From positions 1-64,000 of the forward strand of contig CAKQCV010000009.1 in the NCBI GenBank assembly GCA_934217675.1: 64,000 nt of DNA, read 5' to 3'. Positions 25,520-35,722 of the stretch are shown here, in pieces. Numbering within the stretch: position 1 is the stretch's first letter; every line of letters starts with the position of its first letter. The notes under the pieces are model-generated. The model ran no database searches and had not been told where the DNA came from. It saw only the letters and a list, made by a program, of their open reading frames with translations. The translations under genes and the position numbers were made by a program. The stretch comes from an uncultured Prevotella sp. (lineage in GTDB: Bacteria; Bacteroidota; Bacteroidia; Bacteroidales; Bacteroidaceae).

Positions 25520-26600
25520 ATGCTGCAGAAGCTGCACGTGTGGCAGAACCTTCTTTCTGAACTACTGCAGTCCAGTCTACCTTTGGTGCATTTCCGCTGA
25601 ACCATTCTTTCATTAGAGCTGCCTTTTCAGGGTTTGCCTCTGCCCAAGCCTTCTCCTCAGCATGACGCTCTGCAACGATTCTGCGCAGTTCCTCTTTGCG
25701 GTCAGCATAAAGTTTTTCTGTTTCAGGGAAGATTACGAATGGATTTTCAGGATCACCGCCAAGATTCTTGATTGTATTTACATAAGCCTCGCCACCGAGA
25801 GGAGCACCGTGAGTCTTGATGCTGCGTTCATAGCTTGTTCCATCATCTTTCAGCGCACCCTTTCCCATAATGGTTTTTCCGATGATTAGGGTAGGGCGGT
25901 TTAGTTCTGATTTAGCAGCTGTAAGGGCTTGGCGAATCTCATCTGGATCATTTCCGTTGATTGTTATCACGTTCCATCCCCATGCTTCATATTTCTGAGC
26001 TGTATTCTCTGTCATAACGACACCACACTCTGTAGATAGCTGAATATCATTAGAGTCGTAGAACATGATGAGGTTGTTCAAACCAAGGTTTCCTGCAATG
26101 CGTGCAGTACCTTGAGATATTTCTTCTTCAATTCCTCCGTCAGAGATATATGCGTAAATCTTGTGCTTTATAATTTCTGAACCAAGTTTTGCTTGAAGAA
26201 ACTTTTCAGCAACAGCTGCACCTGCAGCAAATGTGTGACCTTGACCGAGCGGACCAGATGTGTTTTCAATGCCGCGTTTTACATCGCGCTCAGGGTGACC
26301 AGGGGTTGGAGAACCCCATTGACGGAATTGCTGCAGTTCATCAAGTGTGAACTTTCCTTGAAGAGCCAATGCACTGTATAGCATAGGTGACATGTGTCCT
26401 GGATCAAGGAAGAAACGGTCTCTGCCTTCCCATTCCAAATTGTCTGGATCCCAAACGAGAAACTCTGAGAACAATACATTGATGAAATCAGCACCTCCCA
26501 TTGCACCACCTGGGTGACCTGATTTTGCTTTCTCTACCATAGATGCAGCCAATATACGGATATTGTCGGCTGCCCTGTTCATAATTCTTTTGTCGTTCAT
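24585..26600 (-). CDS. tkt: Transketolase
   Basis: A full-length 671-residue transketolase, which moves two-carbon units between sugar phosphates with thiamine diphosphate. Motifs include AKSGHPGGAMGGADF, HGAPLGGEAYVN, SDGGIEEEISQG in the cofactor-binding region, HDAFRVGEDGPTHEPVEQ and VFRPADADE. The usual GDG of the cofactor motif reads SDG here. It follows araB by 19 bases and precedes rpiB in the arabinose operon. Its 3' part is duplicated at 13053-13987, so it is the parental copy for that repeat. Confidence 0.97.
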   Translation of the reverse strand: MNDKRIMNRAADNIRILAASMVEKAKSGHPGGAMGGADFINVLFSEFLVWDPDNLEWEGRDRFFLDPGHMSPMLYSALALQGKFTLDELQQFRQWGSPTPGHPERDVKRGIENTSGPLGQGHTFAAGAAVAEKFLQAKLGSEIIKHKIYAYISDGGIEEEISQGTARIAGNLGLNNLIMFYDSNDIQLSTECGVVMTENTAQKYEAWGWNVITINGNDPDEIRQALTAAKSELNRPTLIIGKTIMGKGALKDDGTSYERSIKTHGAPLGGEAYVNTIKNLGGDPENPFVIFPETEKLYADRKEELRRIVAERHAEEKAWAEANPEKAALMKEWFSGNAPKVDWTAVVQKEGSATRAASAACLGALAEQVPNMICSSADLSNSDKTDGFLKKTRSIVRGDFGGAFFQAGVSELTMACMCIGMYLHGGVIPACGTFFVFSDYMKPAVRMAALMEVPIKFIWTHDAFRVGEDGPTHEPVEQEAQIRLMEKLKNHHGKDSVRVFRPADADETTVCWAMAMENMETPTALIFSRQNIAKLPAGTDYEQARKGAYIVAGSDDDFDVILLADGSEVSTLVAGAELLRKDGLKIRIVSVPSEGLFRSQSKEYQESVLPTGSKIFGMTAGLPVTLEGLVGANGKVFGMPSFGFSAPYKVLDEKLGYTAENVYKQVKDFLG

Positions 26601-26619
26601 ATTTATATTAATAATTTTT

Positions 26620-28218
26620 TTATCCCTTCTTTACTATTGTAGCCTCTTTCTCAATAGATAAACAAGCTTGATATTCTTTAATGTATTTATTGAAACCATC
26701 CACCTCTTCTGGTGTAGGAGCAATCTTGGTACCAGTGTTTCCTGCAAAAACTTTGTTGTCAAGGAAATCTGCAAGTGTTTCGTCTGATTCCTTATTTACG
26801 AGATATGAAGCAAGTAAGGCTATTCCCCATGCTCCGCCTTCACCAGCAGTCTCCATTACTGAGATTGGTGAATTTATGGCTGCTGCAAGTACTCGCTGAC
26901 CTACACCTTTCGTCTTGAAAAGTCCGCCATGACCTGTTATTCGGTCAACTTTAACTTTCTCGTCGTTGAACAAAATATCGTTTCCTATCTTCAGTACCCC
27001 GACAGAAGCATATAGATTGGCACGCATGAAGTTGGCAAGGTTAAACTTGTCGTTTGCAGAGCGTACAAATAAAGGACGTCCGTCTTTGAGACCTGTAACA
27101 GGTTCGCCTGATATATAATTATATGAAATTAGACCGCCACAGTCTGGATCTCCTTCAAGGGCATGGTTATAAAGTTTGCCAAATATCTCGTTCATATCAA
27201 CAGGTATGCCAAGCAATTGTTGGTATTCTTTGAATAAATTTACCCATGCATTAAGGTCAGATGTGCAGTTATTGCAGTGAACCATAGCTACCGGACTACC
27301 ATCAGGTGTCGTAACCATGTCAATCATTTCATAAGGACGAGATAATTCTTTCTCTAAGACAATCATTGAGAAAGATGATGTTCCGGCAGATACGTTTCCT
27401 GTACGCTGTCTTACGGCATTTGTTGCAACCATTCCTGTACCAGCATCACCCTCAGGTGGACAGACTGGGATACCAGCTTGTAGGTGATCAGAGATATCAA
27501 GTTTTTTTGCACCTTCGGCTGTTAATGTTCCTGCGTCTTCTCCTGCGTTAAGAACCTGTGGCAGTATATCTTCCAATTTCCAACTGAATCCATTTGGCTC
27601 AACAAGCTTATTGAACTTATTCACCATTTCTGTTGAGTAGTTCTTTGTTGTTGAATCTATAGGAAGCATACCTGACGCATCGCCAATACCAAGAACTTTC
27701 TTTCCGGTAATCTGCCAATGAATATAACCGGCAAGGGTTGTTAGATATGTAATGTATTTAACATGCTCCTCTTTATTCAAAATAGCCTGATATAGATGTG
27801 AGATGCTCCAACGTAGAGGAATATTGAAGTTGAAAAGCTTAGATAACTCTGCCGCTGCTTGTCCGGTATTAGTGTTACGCCATGTGCGGAATGGGGTAAG
27901 AATCTCTTCTTTGTCATTGAAAGCCATGTATCCGTGCATCATAGCACTAATACCAATTGAGGCAAGTTTTTCTATCTCAACATCATATTGTGCTTTAACA
28001 TTGGCACGTAAATCTGCATAACAATTTTGAACACCATTCCATATAGCCTCAATGCTATATGTCCATAACCCATCAATAAGCTGGTTCTCCCATTCATGGC
28101 TACCTTGAGCTATAGGGGTATTGTTTTCGTCAACGAGTACGGCTTTGATTCTTGTTGAGCCGAACTCTATACCAAGAATAGCCTTGCCTTGTTGTATGGT
28201 TGTTTTTGCTGTATTCAT
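26620..28218 (-). CDS. araB: L-ribulokinase (FGGY family)
   Basis: A 532-residue FGGY-type sugar kinase. It has the N-terminal phosphate motif [30 protein letters not shown], the ADENOSINE-type block [12 protein letters not shown] and the C-terminal [20 protein letters not shown] with [13 protein letters not shown]. In the arabinose pathway it phosphorylates L-ribulose to L-ribulose 5-phosphate. The assignment rests on the family plus position between araA and tkt; the family includes other pentulose kinases. Genes upstream and downstream are within 20 bases. Confidence 0.93.
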   Translation of the reverse strand: MNTAKTTIQQGKAILGIEFGSTRIKAVLVDENNTPIAQGSHEWENQLIDGLWTYSIEAIWNGVQNCYADLRANVKAQYDVEIEKLASIGISAMMHGYMAFNDKEEILTPFRTWRNTNTGQAAAELSKLFNFNIPLRWSISHLYQAILNKEEHVKYITYLTTLAGYIHWQITGKKVLGIGDASGMLPIDSTTKNYSTEMVNKFNKLVEPNGFSWKLEDILPQVLNAGEDAGTLTAEGAKKLDISDHLQAGIPVCPPEGDAGTGMVATNAVRQRTGNVSAGTSSFSMIVLEKELSRPYEMIDMVTTPDGSPVAMVHCNNCTSDLNAWVNLFKEYQQLLGIPVDMNEIFGKLYNHALEGDPDCGGLISYNYISGEPVTGLKDGRPLFVRSANDKFNLANFMRANLYASVGVLKIGNDILFNDEKVKVDRITGHGGLFKTKGVGQRVLAAAINSPISVMETAGEGGAWGIALLASYLVNKESDETLADFLDNKVFAGNTGTKIAPTPEEVDGFNKYIKEYQACLSIEKEATIVKKG

Positions 28219-28231
28219 ATAGATGTTATAA

Positions 28232-29782
28232 TTATCTAAGAGCTTTATTTAACATGTAGTAAACCTCGTTGATTCTCAAGTCACGTTTAACACTTTCGAA
28301 TGTTGAATTTTTATCTATGTGTAAATATTCGATGTCGAGCATTTCGGCATAGTCTTCCCAATATTCTGGTGTTATGTCATACGAGAAACAGCTATGGTGT
28401 GTACCTCCAGCAAGAATCCATGAACCTGCTCCTATTTCAAAGTTTGGTTGTGGTATCCACAAAGCATTGGCAACAGGAAGCTTTGGTAGTGGTTTTGGTT
28501 GGATGCAATGAACATCGTTTACGATGAGACGGAAGCGGTTGCCCATATCTACAACTGTTGCAGTTACGCCATCTCCAACCTTTGAGTTGAATACCAATCG
28601 AGCAGTTTGCTGTTTGCGTACTCCGATGCCGAGGTGATGAACTTCAAGGCGCACAGGCTCGTCTGCAACAGCAATAAGAGGGCATACTTCAAGCATGTGA
28701 CTCTGCAGAAGTGCTGAATTTTCTCCATCGAAATTCAGTGTATAATCTTCAAGGAATGAACAACCTGTTGGTAGACCTTGTGTCATATACCATAATGTGC
28801 GATAAAGTGCTGCAGATTTCCAGTCGCCTTCAGCGCCAAATCCATAACCTTCTGCCATTAAGCGTTGTGATGCAAGACCTGGAATTTGGTCGAAGCCAAC
28901 GAAACCTTCTGAGTCTGGGTCATCCCAAGAGCCAAGGTCATCAAAGTTTGTAGTAAATCCTTTTGCACCTTTAGCTTTAAGAATTGCTCGGATAGCCAGT
29001 TCTGCACGAGCTGCGTTCCAAATCTTTTTCTTTCCTATTTCTTCTCCAGCTTCGCATGGCACAATCTTATAAAGTTTGTGATATTCTTCTACAAGTGCAT
29101 CCACGTCAGCAGGCTTTACCTGTTTCCAATACTGCATCAATTCTGATACGCAGCAATAGTCTACATGATAGCCTAATACTTGTTCTGCACTAACTTTGTC
29201 ACCATCAGTTACTGCAACATTGTTCATTTGATCTCCGAAGCGGATTATTAGCATATCTTTTGCATCGGCAACAGCTGCAGCTACACGAGCCCATACTGCA
29301 ATATGCTCTTGAGTCTTTTTGTCTTTCCAATATCCAACAACAACCTTTCTTGGCTTTCTCAAGCGAGAGCAGATATGTCCGAACTCACGGTCACCATGTG
29401 CACTTTGGTTCAGGTTCATGAAGTCCATATCCATTGTATCCCATGGAATTTCTTGGTTGTATTGTGTATGTAAGTGGAGCAAAGGTTTATGTAACATTTG
29501 CAGTCCATGTATCCACATCTTTGCAGGAGAGAAAGTGTGCATCCATGTTATTACACCAACACACTTCTCGTCGTTGTTTGCTGCCATCATTATAGCAGCA
29601 ACTTCCTTATCTGAGTTTGCCGTTCCTTTATAAACGACTTTAATAGGAATAATTCCAGACTGGTTTAGTCCGTCAACCATTTCCTGTGAGTGTCCATCTA
29701 CTATTTTTACTGTTTCTCCTCCATAAAGAAGCTGTGCTCCAGTAATCCACCAAAGCTCAAGATTTTCAAATGCTTTTATCAT
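28232..29782 (-). CDS. araA: L-arabinose isomerase
   Basis: A 516-residue enzyme that converts L-arabinose to L-ribulose in the cytoplasm. The N-terminus [18 protein letters not shown] is characteristic of AraA, and [45 protein letters not shown] and the C-terminal [13 protein letters not shown] motifs are present, including the metal-binding Glu and His residues of the family. The length fits the usual about 500 residues. It lies between araD and araB in one transcription unit. Confidence 0.97.
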   Translation of the reverse strand: MIKAFENLELWWITGAQLLYGGETVKIVDGHSQEMVDGLNQSGIIPIKVVYKGTANSDKEVAAIMMAANNDEKCVGVITWMHTFSPAKMWIHGLQMLHKPLLHLHTQYNQEIPWDTMDMDFMNLNQSAHGDREFGHICSRLRKPRKVVVGYWKDKKTQEHIAVWARVAAAVADAKDMLIIRFGDQMNNVAVTDGDKVSAEQVLGYHVDYCCVSELMQYWKQVKPADVDALVEEYHKLYKIVPCEAGEEIGKKKIWNAARAELAIRAILKAKGAKGFTTNFDDLGSWDDPDSEGFVGFDQIPGLASQRLMAEGYGFGAEGDWKSAALYRTLWYMTQGLPTGCSFLEDYTLNFDGENSALLQSHMLEVCPLIAVADEPVRLEVHHLGIGVRKQQTARLVFNSKVGDGVTATVVDMGNRFRLIVNDVHCIQPKPLPKLPVANALWIPQPNFEIGAGSWILAGGTHHSCFSYDITPEYWEDYAEMLDIEYLHIDKNSTFESVKRDLRINEVYYMLNKALR

Positions 29783-29822
29783 TGTTTTTTGTTTTACGAT
29801 ATTAATAATATTTATTTCTTAC

Positions 29823-30515
29823 TTACTTTTTCTTTTGTCCGTAGTAAGCGTTTGGACCATGCTTACGGCTAAAATGTTTTTCTACGAGTAGCGGATTCAT
29901 TGTAGTTTGAGGATTTACGCAGAAAGAAACAAATGCCATTTTTGCCACTTGTTCCATGACAACAGCATTATATACAGCCTGATCAGGGTCTTTTCCCCAT
30001 GAGAATGGTCCGTGGTTTTTTACTAAAACGCCAGGTGTATGCACATAGTTAATGTCTTTAAATCTATTAACTATAACAACTCCTGTTTCTTTTTCATATT
30101 CTGCCATTTGGTCAGCTGTCATATCTTCTGTGCAAGGAATGCAGTCATGGAAATAGTCAGCATGTGTTGTTCCTATATTCGGAATATCTTTTCCTGCTTG
30201 TGCCCAAGCTGTAGCATATGTGGAGTGTGTATGTACAATGCCACCTATTTCTGGGAAGGCACGATATAGTACGAGATGTGTAGGAGTATCAGAAGAAGGA
30301 TTTAATTCTCCCTCTACAACTTTTCCTGTATTTACGTCTACTACAACCATATCGGATGCTTTCATTACATCATACGATACACCTGATGGCTTTATAACCA
30401 TGAGATTCTTCTCGCGGTCAATACCGGAAACATTTCCCCATGTGAATATTACCAAATTGTGTCTTACCAAATCAAGGTTTGCACGAAACACTTTTTCTTT
30501 CAGTTCTTCTAACAT
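29823..30515 (-). CDS. araD: L-ribulose-5-phosphate 4-epimerase
   Basis: A 230-residue class II aldolase-type epimerase that makes D-xylulose 5-phosphate from L-ribulose 5-phosphate. Conserved blocks include [32 protein letters not shown], the zinc-binding [33 protein letters not shown] and [11 protein letters not shown]. The length matches the family. It follows the araR regulator by 11 bases. Confidence 0.97.
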   Translation of the reverse strand: MLEELKEKVFRANLDLVRHNLVIFTWGNVSGIDREKNLMVIKPSGVSYDVMKASDMVVVDVNTGKVVEGELNPSSDTPTHLVLYRAFPEIGGIVHTHSTYATAWAQAGKDIPNIGTTHADYFHDCIPCTEDMTADQMAEYEKETGVVIVNRFKDINYVHTPGVLVKNHGPFSWGKDPDQAVYNAVVMEQVAKMAFVSFCVNPQTTMNPLLVEKHFSRKHGPNAYYGQKKK

Positions 30516-30526
30516 AATATTTTATT

Positions 30527-31204
30527 TTATAGTTTGAAGTACGGATCGTCATCATATGCTTCTTTGTTGAAGCAATATAGTGCAGCACCGCGTTTTGATG
30601 TTATCTTGTCAATTTTGTCTGTTTTTTCAATAAAGTCTATTGTCTTTATCTTTTTACGGAAATTCCTTTTGTCTATTTCTTCTCCTAAAATAGCTTCGTA
30701 TACATGTTGAAGCTGCGTTAAAGTGAAAAGTTCTGGGAGCAAGTTAAAACTCAGAGGTTCTGTTGATATTCTTCTGCGTAATAACATTATAGCTTTCTTC
30801 ACCATGTCGTTGTGGTCAGAATATAGTTTAGGAAGTTTTTCGACATCTATCCATTCCAATTGGTGTTCTTCTTGTAAAGATTTATCGTAATCTCTTACGT
30901 TGATGAGAGCGCAATATGCAACAGATATTACACGCTCTCCTGGATCACGGTTAACTGCTCCAAATGCTCCAACCTGTTTCATGTATAGGTTGTCAAGACC
31001 AGTTAGTGTTTTTAACGTTCTGTTTGCTGCTTCATCAAGACTCTCGTCTTCTTCAACGAATCCACCATACAGCGATAATTCACCACGTCCAGGATCCATG
31101 TTTCTCTTTCCAACAAGTAATTTCAATTTGTTGGCTTCAAATCCAAATATTATGCAATCTACTGACACATAAACTTTGGAATGTTCTTTGTAGAATTCGG
31201 TCAT
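30527..31204 (-). CDS. araR: NUDIX-type arabinose regulator (AraR-like)
   Basis: A 225-residue protein with an N-terminal NUDIX fold (LLVGKRNMDPGRGELSLYGG, about residues 10-140) and a C-terminal winged-helix part (LFTLTQLQHVYEAILGEEID, RNFRKKI). The Nudix box keeps its first Gly-Gly and Glu-Ser, but the catalytic REUxEE part reads RTLKTL, so hydrolase activity is not expected. This pattern is that of the Bacteroides AraR and NrtR-like repressors, which sense sugar-derived ligands. Position within the arabinose operon supports autoregulation. Confidence 0.9.
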   Translation of the reverse strand: MTEFYKEHSKVYVSVDCIIFGFEANKLKLLVGKRNMDPGRGELSLYGGFVEEDESLDEAANRTLKTLTGLDNLYMKQVGAFGAVNRDPGERVISVAYCALINVRDYDKSLQEEHQLEWIDVEKLPKLYSDHNDMVKKAIMLLRRRISTEPLSFNLLPELFTLTQLQHVYEAILGEEIDKRNFRKKIKTIDFIEKTDKIDKITSKRGAALYCFNKEAYDDDPYFKL

Positions 31205-31231
31205 AAGGTTTTTGTTTTTCTCTGTGTTATT

Positions 31232-31258
31232 CCGTCTGCCCGTAAATAGGGCAGACGG
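31232..31258 (-). promoter_or_regulatory. GC-rich hairpin between symporter and araR genes
   Basis: A perfect 10-bp stem CCGTCTGCCC/GGGCAGACGG surrounds a 7-base loop in the 78-base gap. No U run follows on the minus strand, so a simple terminator is doubtful. It may attenuate or process the transcript. Confidence 0.5.
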
Positions 31259-31282
31259 ATGTGTGTGTTATATTATTTTCTT

Positions 31283-32965
31283 TTACCAGAAATATATGTA
31301 GAATGCAACAGTGATGCCAAGTATGATAACACTATTGATTACATCCCATTTGTTCCAACTTGCTTTTGTTGCTGCTCTCTGTTCTGGAGTTGATGTGCCA
31401 AATACAAGTCCCTGTATTTTCTCTTCTGAAGGAGCCTCTGTTGCAAGACTTACTATAATAACAACAAGACAGCATATTATAAGCATCACTCCACAGAAGT
31501 ATAGCCAGTTGAAATCATAGAATATTGCTTTGAACCAGTTGTCTGCTGCATCGCTGACGTTACTGTAGTATACTTTTGCACCAAGGCGTGTCAATCCGAT
31601 GATGATACCTGCAAGCAGACCCCACATGCCACCTTTTGCAGAAGCTCTTTTCCAACATATTCCGAGAAGGAATGCTGCTGCAATTCCAGGAGCAAGTACG
31701 CTTTGTACATCTTGCAGATAATTGTAAAGCACATTACCTACACTTCTCATAATAGGAATCCAAAGAATACCGAGGATAACAATTACTATTGTTGCAATTT
31801 GACCAATGCGTACCAATGATTTTTCTGGTGTTTCAGGACGCAAGCGTTTGTAGAAATCAATTGTGAACAACATTGCAGACGAGTTGAACAGCGATGCTAA
31901 TGAACTCATCAGAGCTGCAAGAATTCCACAAACAACAAGTCCTTTGAAACCTGCAGGCAAAAGTTTTGCCACGAGGGTTGGGAAAGCAGCGTCACTGATT
32001 GCATTTCCTGCTGCATCAACAGGCAAGAATCCTCCACCGGATTTCACATTAAGTGCATATGCAATCATGCCTGGAATTAGGAAAATGAATACAGGAAGTA
32101 ATTTTAGGTAAGCTCCAAAAATTGTACCTCGGCGTGCCTCTTTTTCGTCCTTACCAGAGAGAACACGCTGAACAATAAATTGGTCTGTACACCAATACCA
32201 AAATCCTATTACGGCAGAACCAACAAGTGCACCGAGCCATGGATATTGAGGGTCGCGTAAGTCGCGCATTAAGTCTGTCATGTGGTCACCATATTGGTTT
32301 ACAGGTTCTGCAGAACATATTGCCATAACCTGATCCCATCCACCAACAGCTCTAAGTCCGAGCACAAGAATTATGATAGAGCCAAGTAAAAGTATAGGTG
32401 TTTGTAGAACAGAAGTGTAAAGCACACTTTTCATTCCTCCAAATACTGTGTAGAGTGCAGTTATAAGTACCAAGCCAATAGCGGCAATCCAGAAGAAATC
32501 AATACCCCATAGCTCTTTGATACCGAAAACTTGTTGGAAGACAAGACCTCCGGCGTATACTGTTACTGCTACTTTTGTAAGTACATAGCTGATAAGAGAA
32601 ATTACAGATAGAATTGTTCTACTTTGCTTATTATATCTTCTTTCAAGGAACTCTGGCATTGTATAAACCATTGATCGAGAATAGAACGGTACAAATACCC
32701 ATCCCAAGATCAAAATCATCCATCCCTGGATTTCCCAGTGAGCCATTGCCATACCTGAAGATGCTCCTGCTCCTGCAAGTCCAATCAGATGTTCAGAACC
32801 AATGTTTGATGCAAATATTGAAGCACCAATAGCGATCCATGTTGCATCGCGTCCACCAAGAAAATAATCAGCAGAGTTGTTGTTCTTTTGGCTAACAACC
32901 CATACGACAATACCAATTAGGGCAAGGCAGAACAAGCCAATTACCAGCCAATCGTAAAATTCCAT
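31283..32965 (-). CDS. Sodium/solute symporter, probable L-arabinose uptake
   Basis: A 560-residue inner-membrane protein of the SSS (SGLT-type) family with about 13 to 14 membrane helices. It shows YFLGGRDATWIAIGASIFAS, the GSEHLIGLAGAGA block, GGMKSVLYTSVLQTPILLLG and LSGKDEKEARRGTIFGAYLK, all typical of sodium-coupled sugar carriers. Its place directly upstream of araR-araD-araA-araB points to arabinose as the substrate, as in the similar Bacteroides locus. The substrate assignment is inference from context. Confidence 0.9.
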   Translation of the reverse strand: MEFYDWLVIGLFCLALIGIVVWVVSQKNNNSADYFLGGRDATWIAIGASIFASNIGSEHLIGLAGAGASSGMAMAHWEIQGWMILILGWVFVPFYSRSMVYTMPEFLERRYNKQSRTILSVISLISYVLTKVAVTVYAGGLVFQQVFGIKELWGIDFFWIAAIGLVLITALYTVFGGMKSVLYTSVLQTPILLLGSIIILVLGLRAVGGWDQVMAICSAEPVNQYGDHMTDLMRDLRDPQYPWLGALVGSAVIGFWYWCTDQFIVQRVLSGKDEKEARRGTIFGAYLKLLPVFIFLIPGMIAYALNVKSGGGFLPVDAAGNAISDAAFPTLVAKLLPAGFKGLVVCGILAALMSSLASLFNSSAMLFTIDFYKRLRPETPEKSLVRIGQIATIVIVILGILWIPIMRSVGNVLYNYLQDVQSVLAPGIAAAFLLGICWKRASAKGGMWGLLAGIIIGLTRLGAKVYYSNVSDAADNWFKAIFYDFNWLYFCGVMLIICCLVVIIVSLATEAPSEEKIQGLVFGTSTPEQRAATKASWNKWDVINSVIILGITVAFYIYFW

Positions 32966-33003
32966 TTCGTTTTAATTTTTAGAGGTTAGTTATTTTATGT
33001 TAT

Positions 33004-34173
33004 TTATTTCACACTGAATTTATATGCCACGTGGCTATAATATTTTTCTCCTGGTTTTAGATATGGTGATGGCCAGTTCTTCTTGTTTGGAGAGTCTGGA
33101 TATTTTTGACTTTCCAAGCATACGGAAACATGTTTAGGATATTTTATACCATGTTTACATGCTATGCCTGTGCCTTGGAAGTTTCCGGTATAAACTTGCA
33201 CGCCTGGTTCATTTGTATACATTTCAAGTAAAATTCCTGTTAATGGAGAATACAAAGATGCACAAACCTTTGAGTCGTCTCCCTTTCCGTTTTTATATGT
33301 GTTAAGACACCAGTTATGGTCATATCCTGTTGCATTTTTAATTTGGTCAAAGGTAGTGTCGTTGATTGTTTCACTAATAGCATGCGCTTTGCGGAAGTCC
33401 ATTGGCGTTCCTTCAACAGATTTTATTTCACCTGTTGTCATATAAGTGTCGTCGGCAGGTGTGAATTTATCTGCATTTATATATAGTACCATATTCATTC
33501 CTTCTTTTGAAGGATCACCGTTAAGGTTGAAGTAACTGTGGTTTGTCATGTTTATAACTGTTTCCTTATCAGTTGTTGCACCGAATGTAATATCAAGAGT
33601 GTTATTACTCAACACTTTGTATGTTGTTGTTGCTTTTACTGTTCCAGGAAAGTTATTGTCTCCATCGGGTGAAACAATTGATAGTATAAGTGTGGAATCG
33701 TTAGGTTGCTTGGCATCATATACTTGATACATCCATCCTGAAGGACCGCCATGCAGACAATGTCCAAAATTGTTTTGTGGCAGTTGATAGTCTTTTCCTG
33801 CAACGTTTAAATGCCCTTTTGCTATTCTGTTGGCATATCTTCCAACAGATGAACCATAATCACTTGGGCTATTCACGGTGTCTGCATATTGCTTAATGTT
33901 ATCATAACCTAAAACAACATCAGTAGCTTTACCGTTTTTGTCAGGAACGCACAATGATACAACTCTTCCACCGAAGTTGGTTATGCATACTTCCATACCG
34001 TTAGAGTTCTTCAGAGTGAAGAGCTTTACTGGCTTATTGTTTATAGTTGTATCAAATGCCGTCGGGTTGAGTCCCGATTCCGTAAGCTGTGATTTGTTGC
34101 CTGGACAACAAGATGTAAATAGAGCTGTAATCAGAATTCCAGCTCCCATAAGAGTGTTCTTTATATTCTTCAT
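33004..34173 (-). CDS. galM: Exported lipoprotein aldose 1-epimerase
   Basis: A 389-residue mutarotase with a lipoprotein signal (LITALFTSCCPGN), so it acts in the periplasm or outer membrane. It interconverts alpha and beta sugar anomers. Family marks include ITNFGGRVVSLCVPDK, VGRYANRIAKG, HGGPSGW, NMTNHSYFNLNG with the catalytic-region His, GYDHNWCLN and the C-terminal LESQKYPDSPN. It is the first gene of the arabinose part and could prepare sugar for the symporter. A second, cytoplasmic GalM lies at 35723. Confidence 0.95.
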   Translation of the reverse strand: MKNIKNTLMGAGILITALFTSCCPGNKSQLTESGLNPTAFDTTINNKPVKLFTLKNSNGMEVCITNFGGRVVSLCVPDKNGKATDVVLGYDNIKQYADTVNSPSDYGSSVGRYANRIAKGHLNVAGKDYQLPQNNFGHCLHGGPSGWMYQVYDAKQPNDSTLILSIVSPDGDNNFPGTVKATTTYKVLSNNTLDITFGATTDKETVINMTNHSYFNLNGDPSKEGMNMVLYINADKFTPADDTYMTTGEIKSVEGTPMDFRKAHAISETINDTTFDQIKNATGYDHNWCLNTYKNGKGDDSKVCASLYSPLTGILLEMYTNEPGVQVYTGNFQGTGIACKHGIKYPKHVSVCLESQKYPDSPNKKNWPSPYLKPGEKYYSHVAYKFSVK

Positions 34174-34459
34174 TATATGTTATGTTTATTAGATTCTATC
34201 CTTTTTTCTTGACGTCGGTCAATTATTTGAATTTATATATTGTATAGGTGATAACCTAAATCCGTGGTAAAATTACGATTTATTTTTTGAATTACACTCT
34301 TTTTCTTAAAGAATTTTCGTGAACAGTGTTACTTTTACACTTTTTATACGTTATACTGTAGTTAAAATAAGTATATCTTACTATAAAGATAGTAATTATG
34401 GTATTAAATCTGTATTGTTGATTGGCTTTAATAATAATATTGTAGAACGTAAAAATATA
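34174..34459 (-). promoter_or_regulatory. Regulatory gap before galM with a 14-bp palindrome
   Basis: This AT-rich region holds no convincing gene. TTGACGTCGGTCAA at 34209-34222 has 5-bp inverted arms and lies 36 bases upstream of the galM start, a good place for an operator, perhaps for the AraR-like regulator. A weak -7-like TAATTTTA lies at 34268-34275 on the minus strand. The promoter of the arabinose part is expected here because a terminator lies just upstream. Confidence 0.4.
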
Positions 34460-34509
34460 AGAGTGGTGTATTGGTTGACAATAAAAGATGAAAACCAATA
34501 CTCCACTCT
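34460..34509 (-). terminator. Terminator after galK
   Basis: A 17-bp stem with one mismatch (34460-34476 with 34493-34509) surrounds a 16-base loop. On the minus strand the sequence continues TTATATTTTTACG. It lies 11 bases after the galK stop and splits the locus into galM-galK and the arabinose genes. Confidence 0.75.
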
Positions 34510-34519
34510 TTATAATAAC

Positions 34520-35680
34520 TTAGCAAACTTTGTGTGAACCTTCACTTATAACGACATCATATATTTTTGGTGTCTTTCCGTATTTTGCTTCGTATTTCTT
34601 TTTAACGTCAGTAATGAACTTGTCATATAAATCTTCTTTAACAAGGTTTATTGTACATCCTCCAAAACCACCGCCCATGATTCTACTTCCTGTAACTCCA
34701 TTTTCTTTAGCTAAGTCGTTAAGGAAATCAAGTTCCTCACAAGAAACTTCATAATCTTTACTTAATCCATTGTGAGTTTCATACATTTTCTTGCCTACAG
34801 TTTCATAGTCACCAGCATTTAAGGCATCACAAACTGCCAAAACTCTGTCTTTTTCGCCAAGAACGTATACTGCACGTTTCATGTCTTCATCGCTTACTTC
34901 ATCTTTTACTGATTCCAGCATGTCCCAGTCGGCATCACGTAGAGTTTCAATGGTTTTCTCAAGATACTTTTTCTTTAAAGCAGCAACAACATTTTCGCAA
35001 CTCTTTCTTCGGTCATTGTATGCAGATGATGCCAATTCATGTTTAACAACAGAATCAACGAGAACTAATTTATATCCTTTTGGATCAAATGGGAAATATT
35101 CAAACTCACGGCTACGGCAGTCAAGTCTCATTAATTTTCCTTCTTGCCCGAAGACGCTTGCAAATTGATCCATTATACCGCAATTTACACCACAATAGTT
35201 GTGTTCTGTAGCTTGTCCGGCAAGTACCATGTCCCATTTTGAAACTTTGTTGTCTCCAAACAAGTCGTTTAAAGCATAGGCATAACAACTCTCAAGAGCT
35301 GCTGATGAAGACAAACCTGCTCCGAGTGGTACGTCGCCTGCAAACGCAGTATTGAATCCTTTAACCTCCACGCCAAGTTTTTTCATCTCCTGCACAATTC
35401 CATATATATATCGTGCCCAACTTGCCTTTGGTCCTTTTTCGTCGTTTATATCAAATTCAACGCGGTCTTTAAGGTCAATAGCGTATGCCATAACCTTATT
35501 TGTTCCGTTAGGACGGATTTCGCACATTATGCCTTTGTCAATTGCTCCTGGGAATACAAAACCTCCATTATAGTCGGTATGCTCTCCGATAATATTGATT
35601 CTGCCTGGCGAAGCATAGACGTTTCCTGTTTTCCCGTCGAAATGCTTTGTAAATCGACTTCTTACATATTCTATATCCAT
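34520..35680 (-). CDS. galK: Galactokinase
   Basis: A 386-residue GHMP-family kinase that phosphorylates galactose to galactose 1-phosphate. It has the galactokinase signature GRINIIGEHTDYNGGFVFPG, the ATP-binding PLGAGLSSSAALE motif and the C-terminal GSRIMGGGFGGCTI. Length is as expected. It follows the cytoplasmic galM by 42 bases and is closed by a terminator. galT and galE are not in this window. Confidence 0.97.
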   Translation of the reverse strand: MDIEYVRSRFTKHFDGKTGNVYASPGRINIIGEHTDYNGGFVFPGAIDKGIMCEIRPNGTNKVMAYAIDLKDRVEFDINDEKGPKASWARYIYGIVQEMKKLGVEVKGFNTAFAGDVPLGAGLSSSAALESCYAYALNDLFGDNKVSKWDMVLAGQATEHNYCGVNCGIMDQFASVFGQEGKLMRLDCRSREFEYFPFDPKGYKLVLVDSVVKHELASSAYNDRRKSCENVVAALKKKYLEKTIETLRDADWDMLESVKDEVSDEDMKRAVYVLGEKDRVLAVCDALNAGDYETVGKKMYETHNGLSKDYEVSCEELDFLNDLAKENGVTGSRIMGGGFGGCTINLVKEDLYDKFITDVKKKYEAKYGKTPKIYDVVISEGSHKVC

Positions 35681-35722
35681 ATTCTGTGAATAGTTTTGAT
35701 AAATTTATATTTAGTTAGTTGT

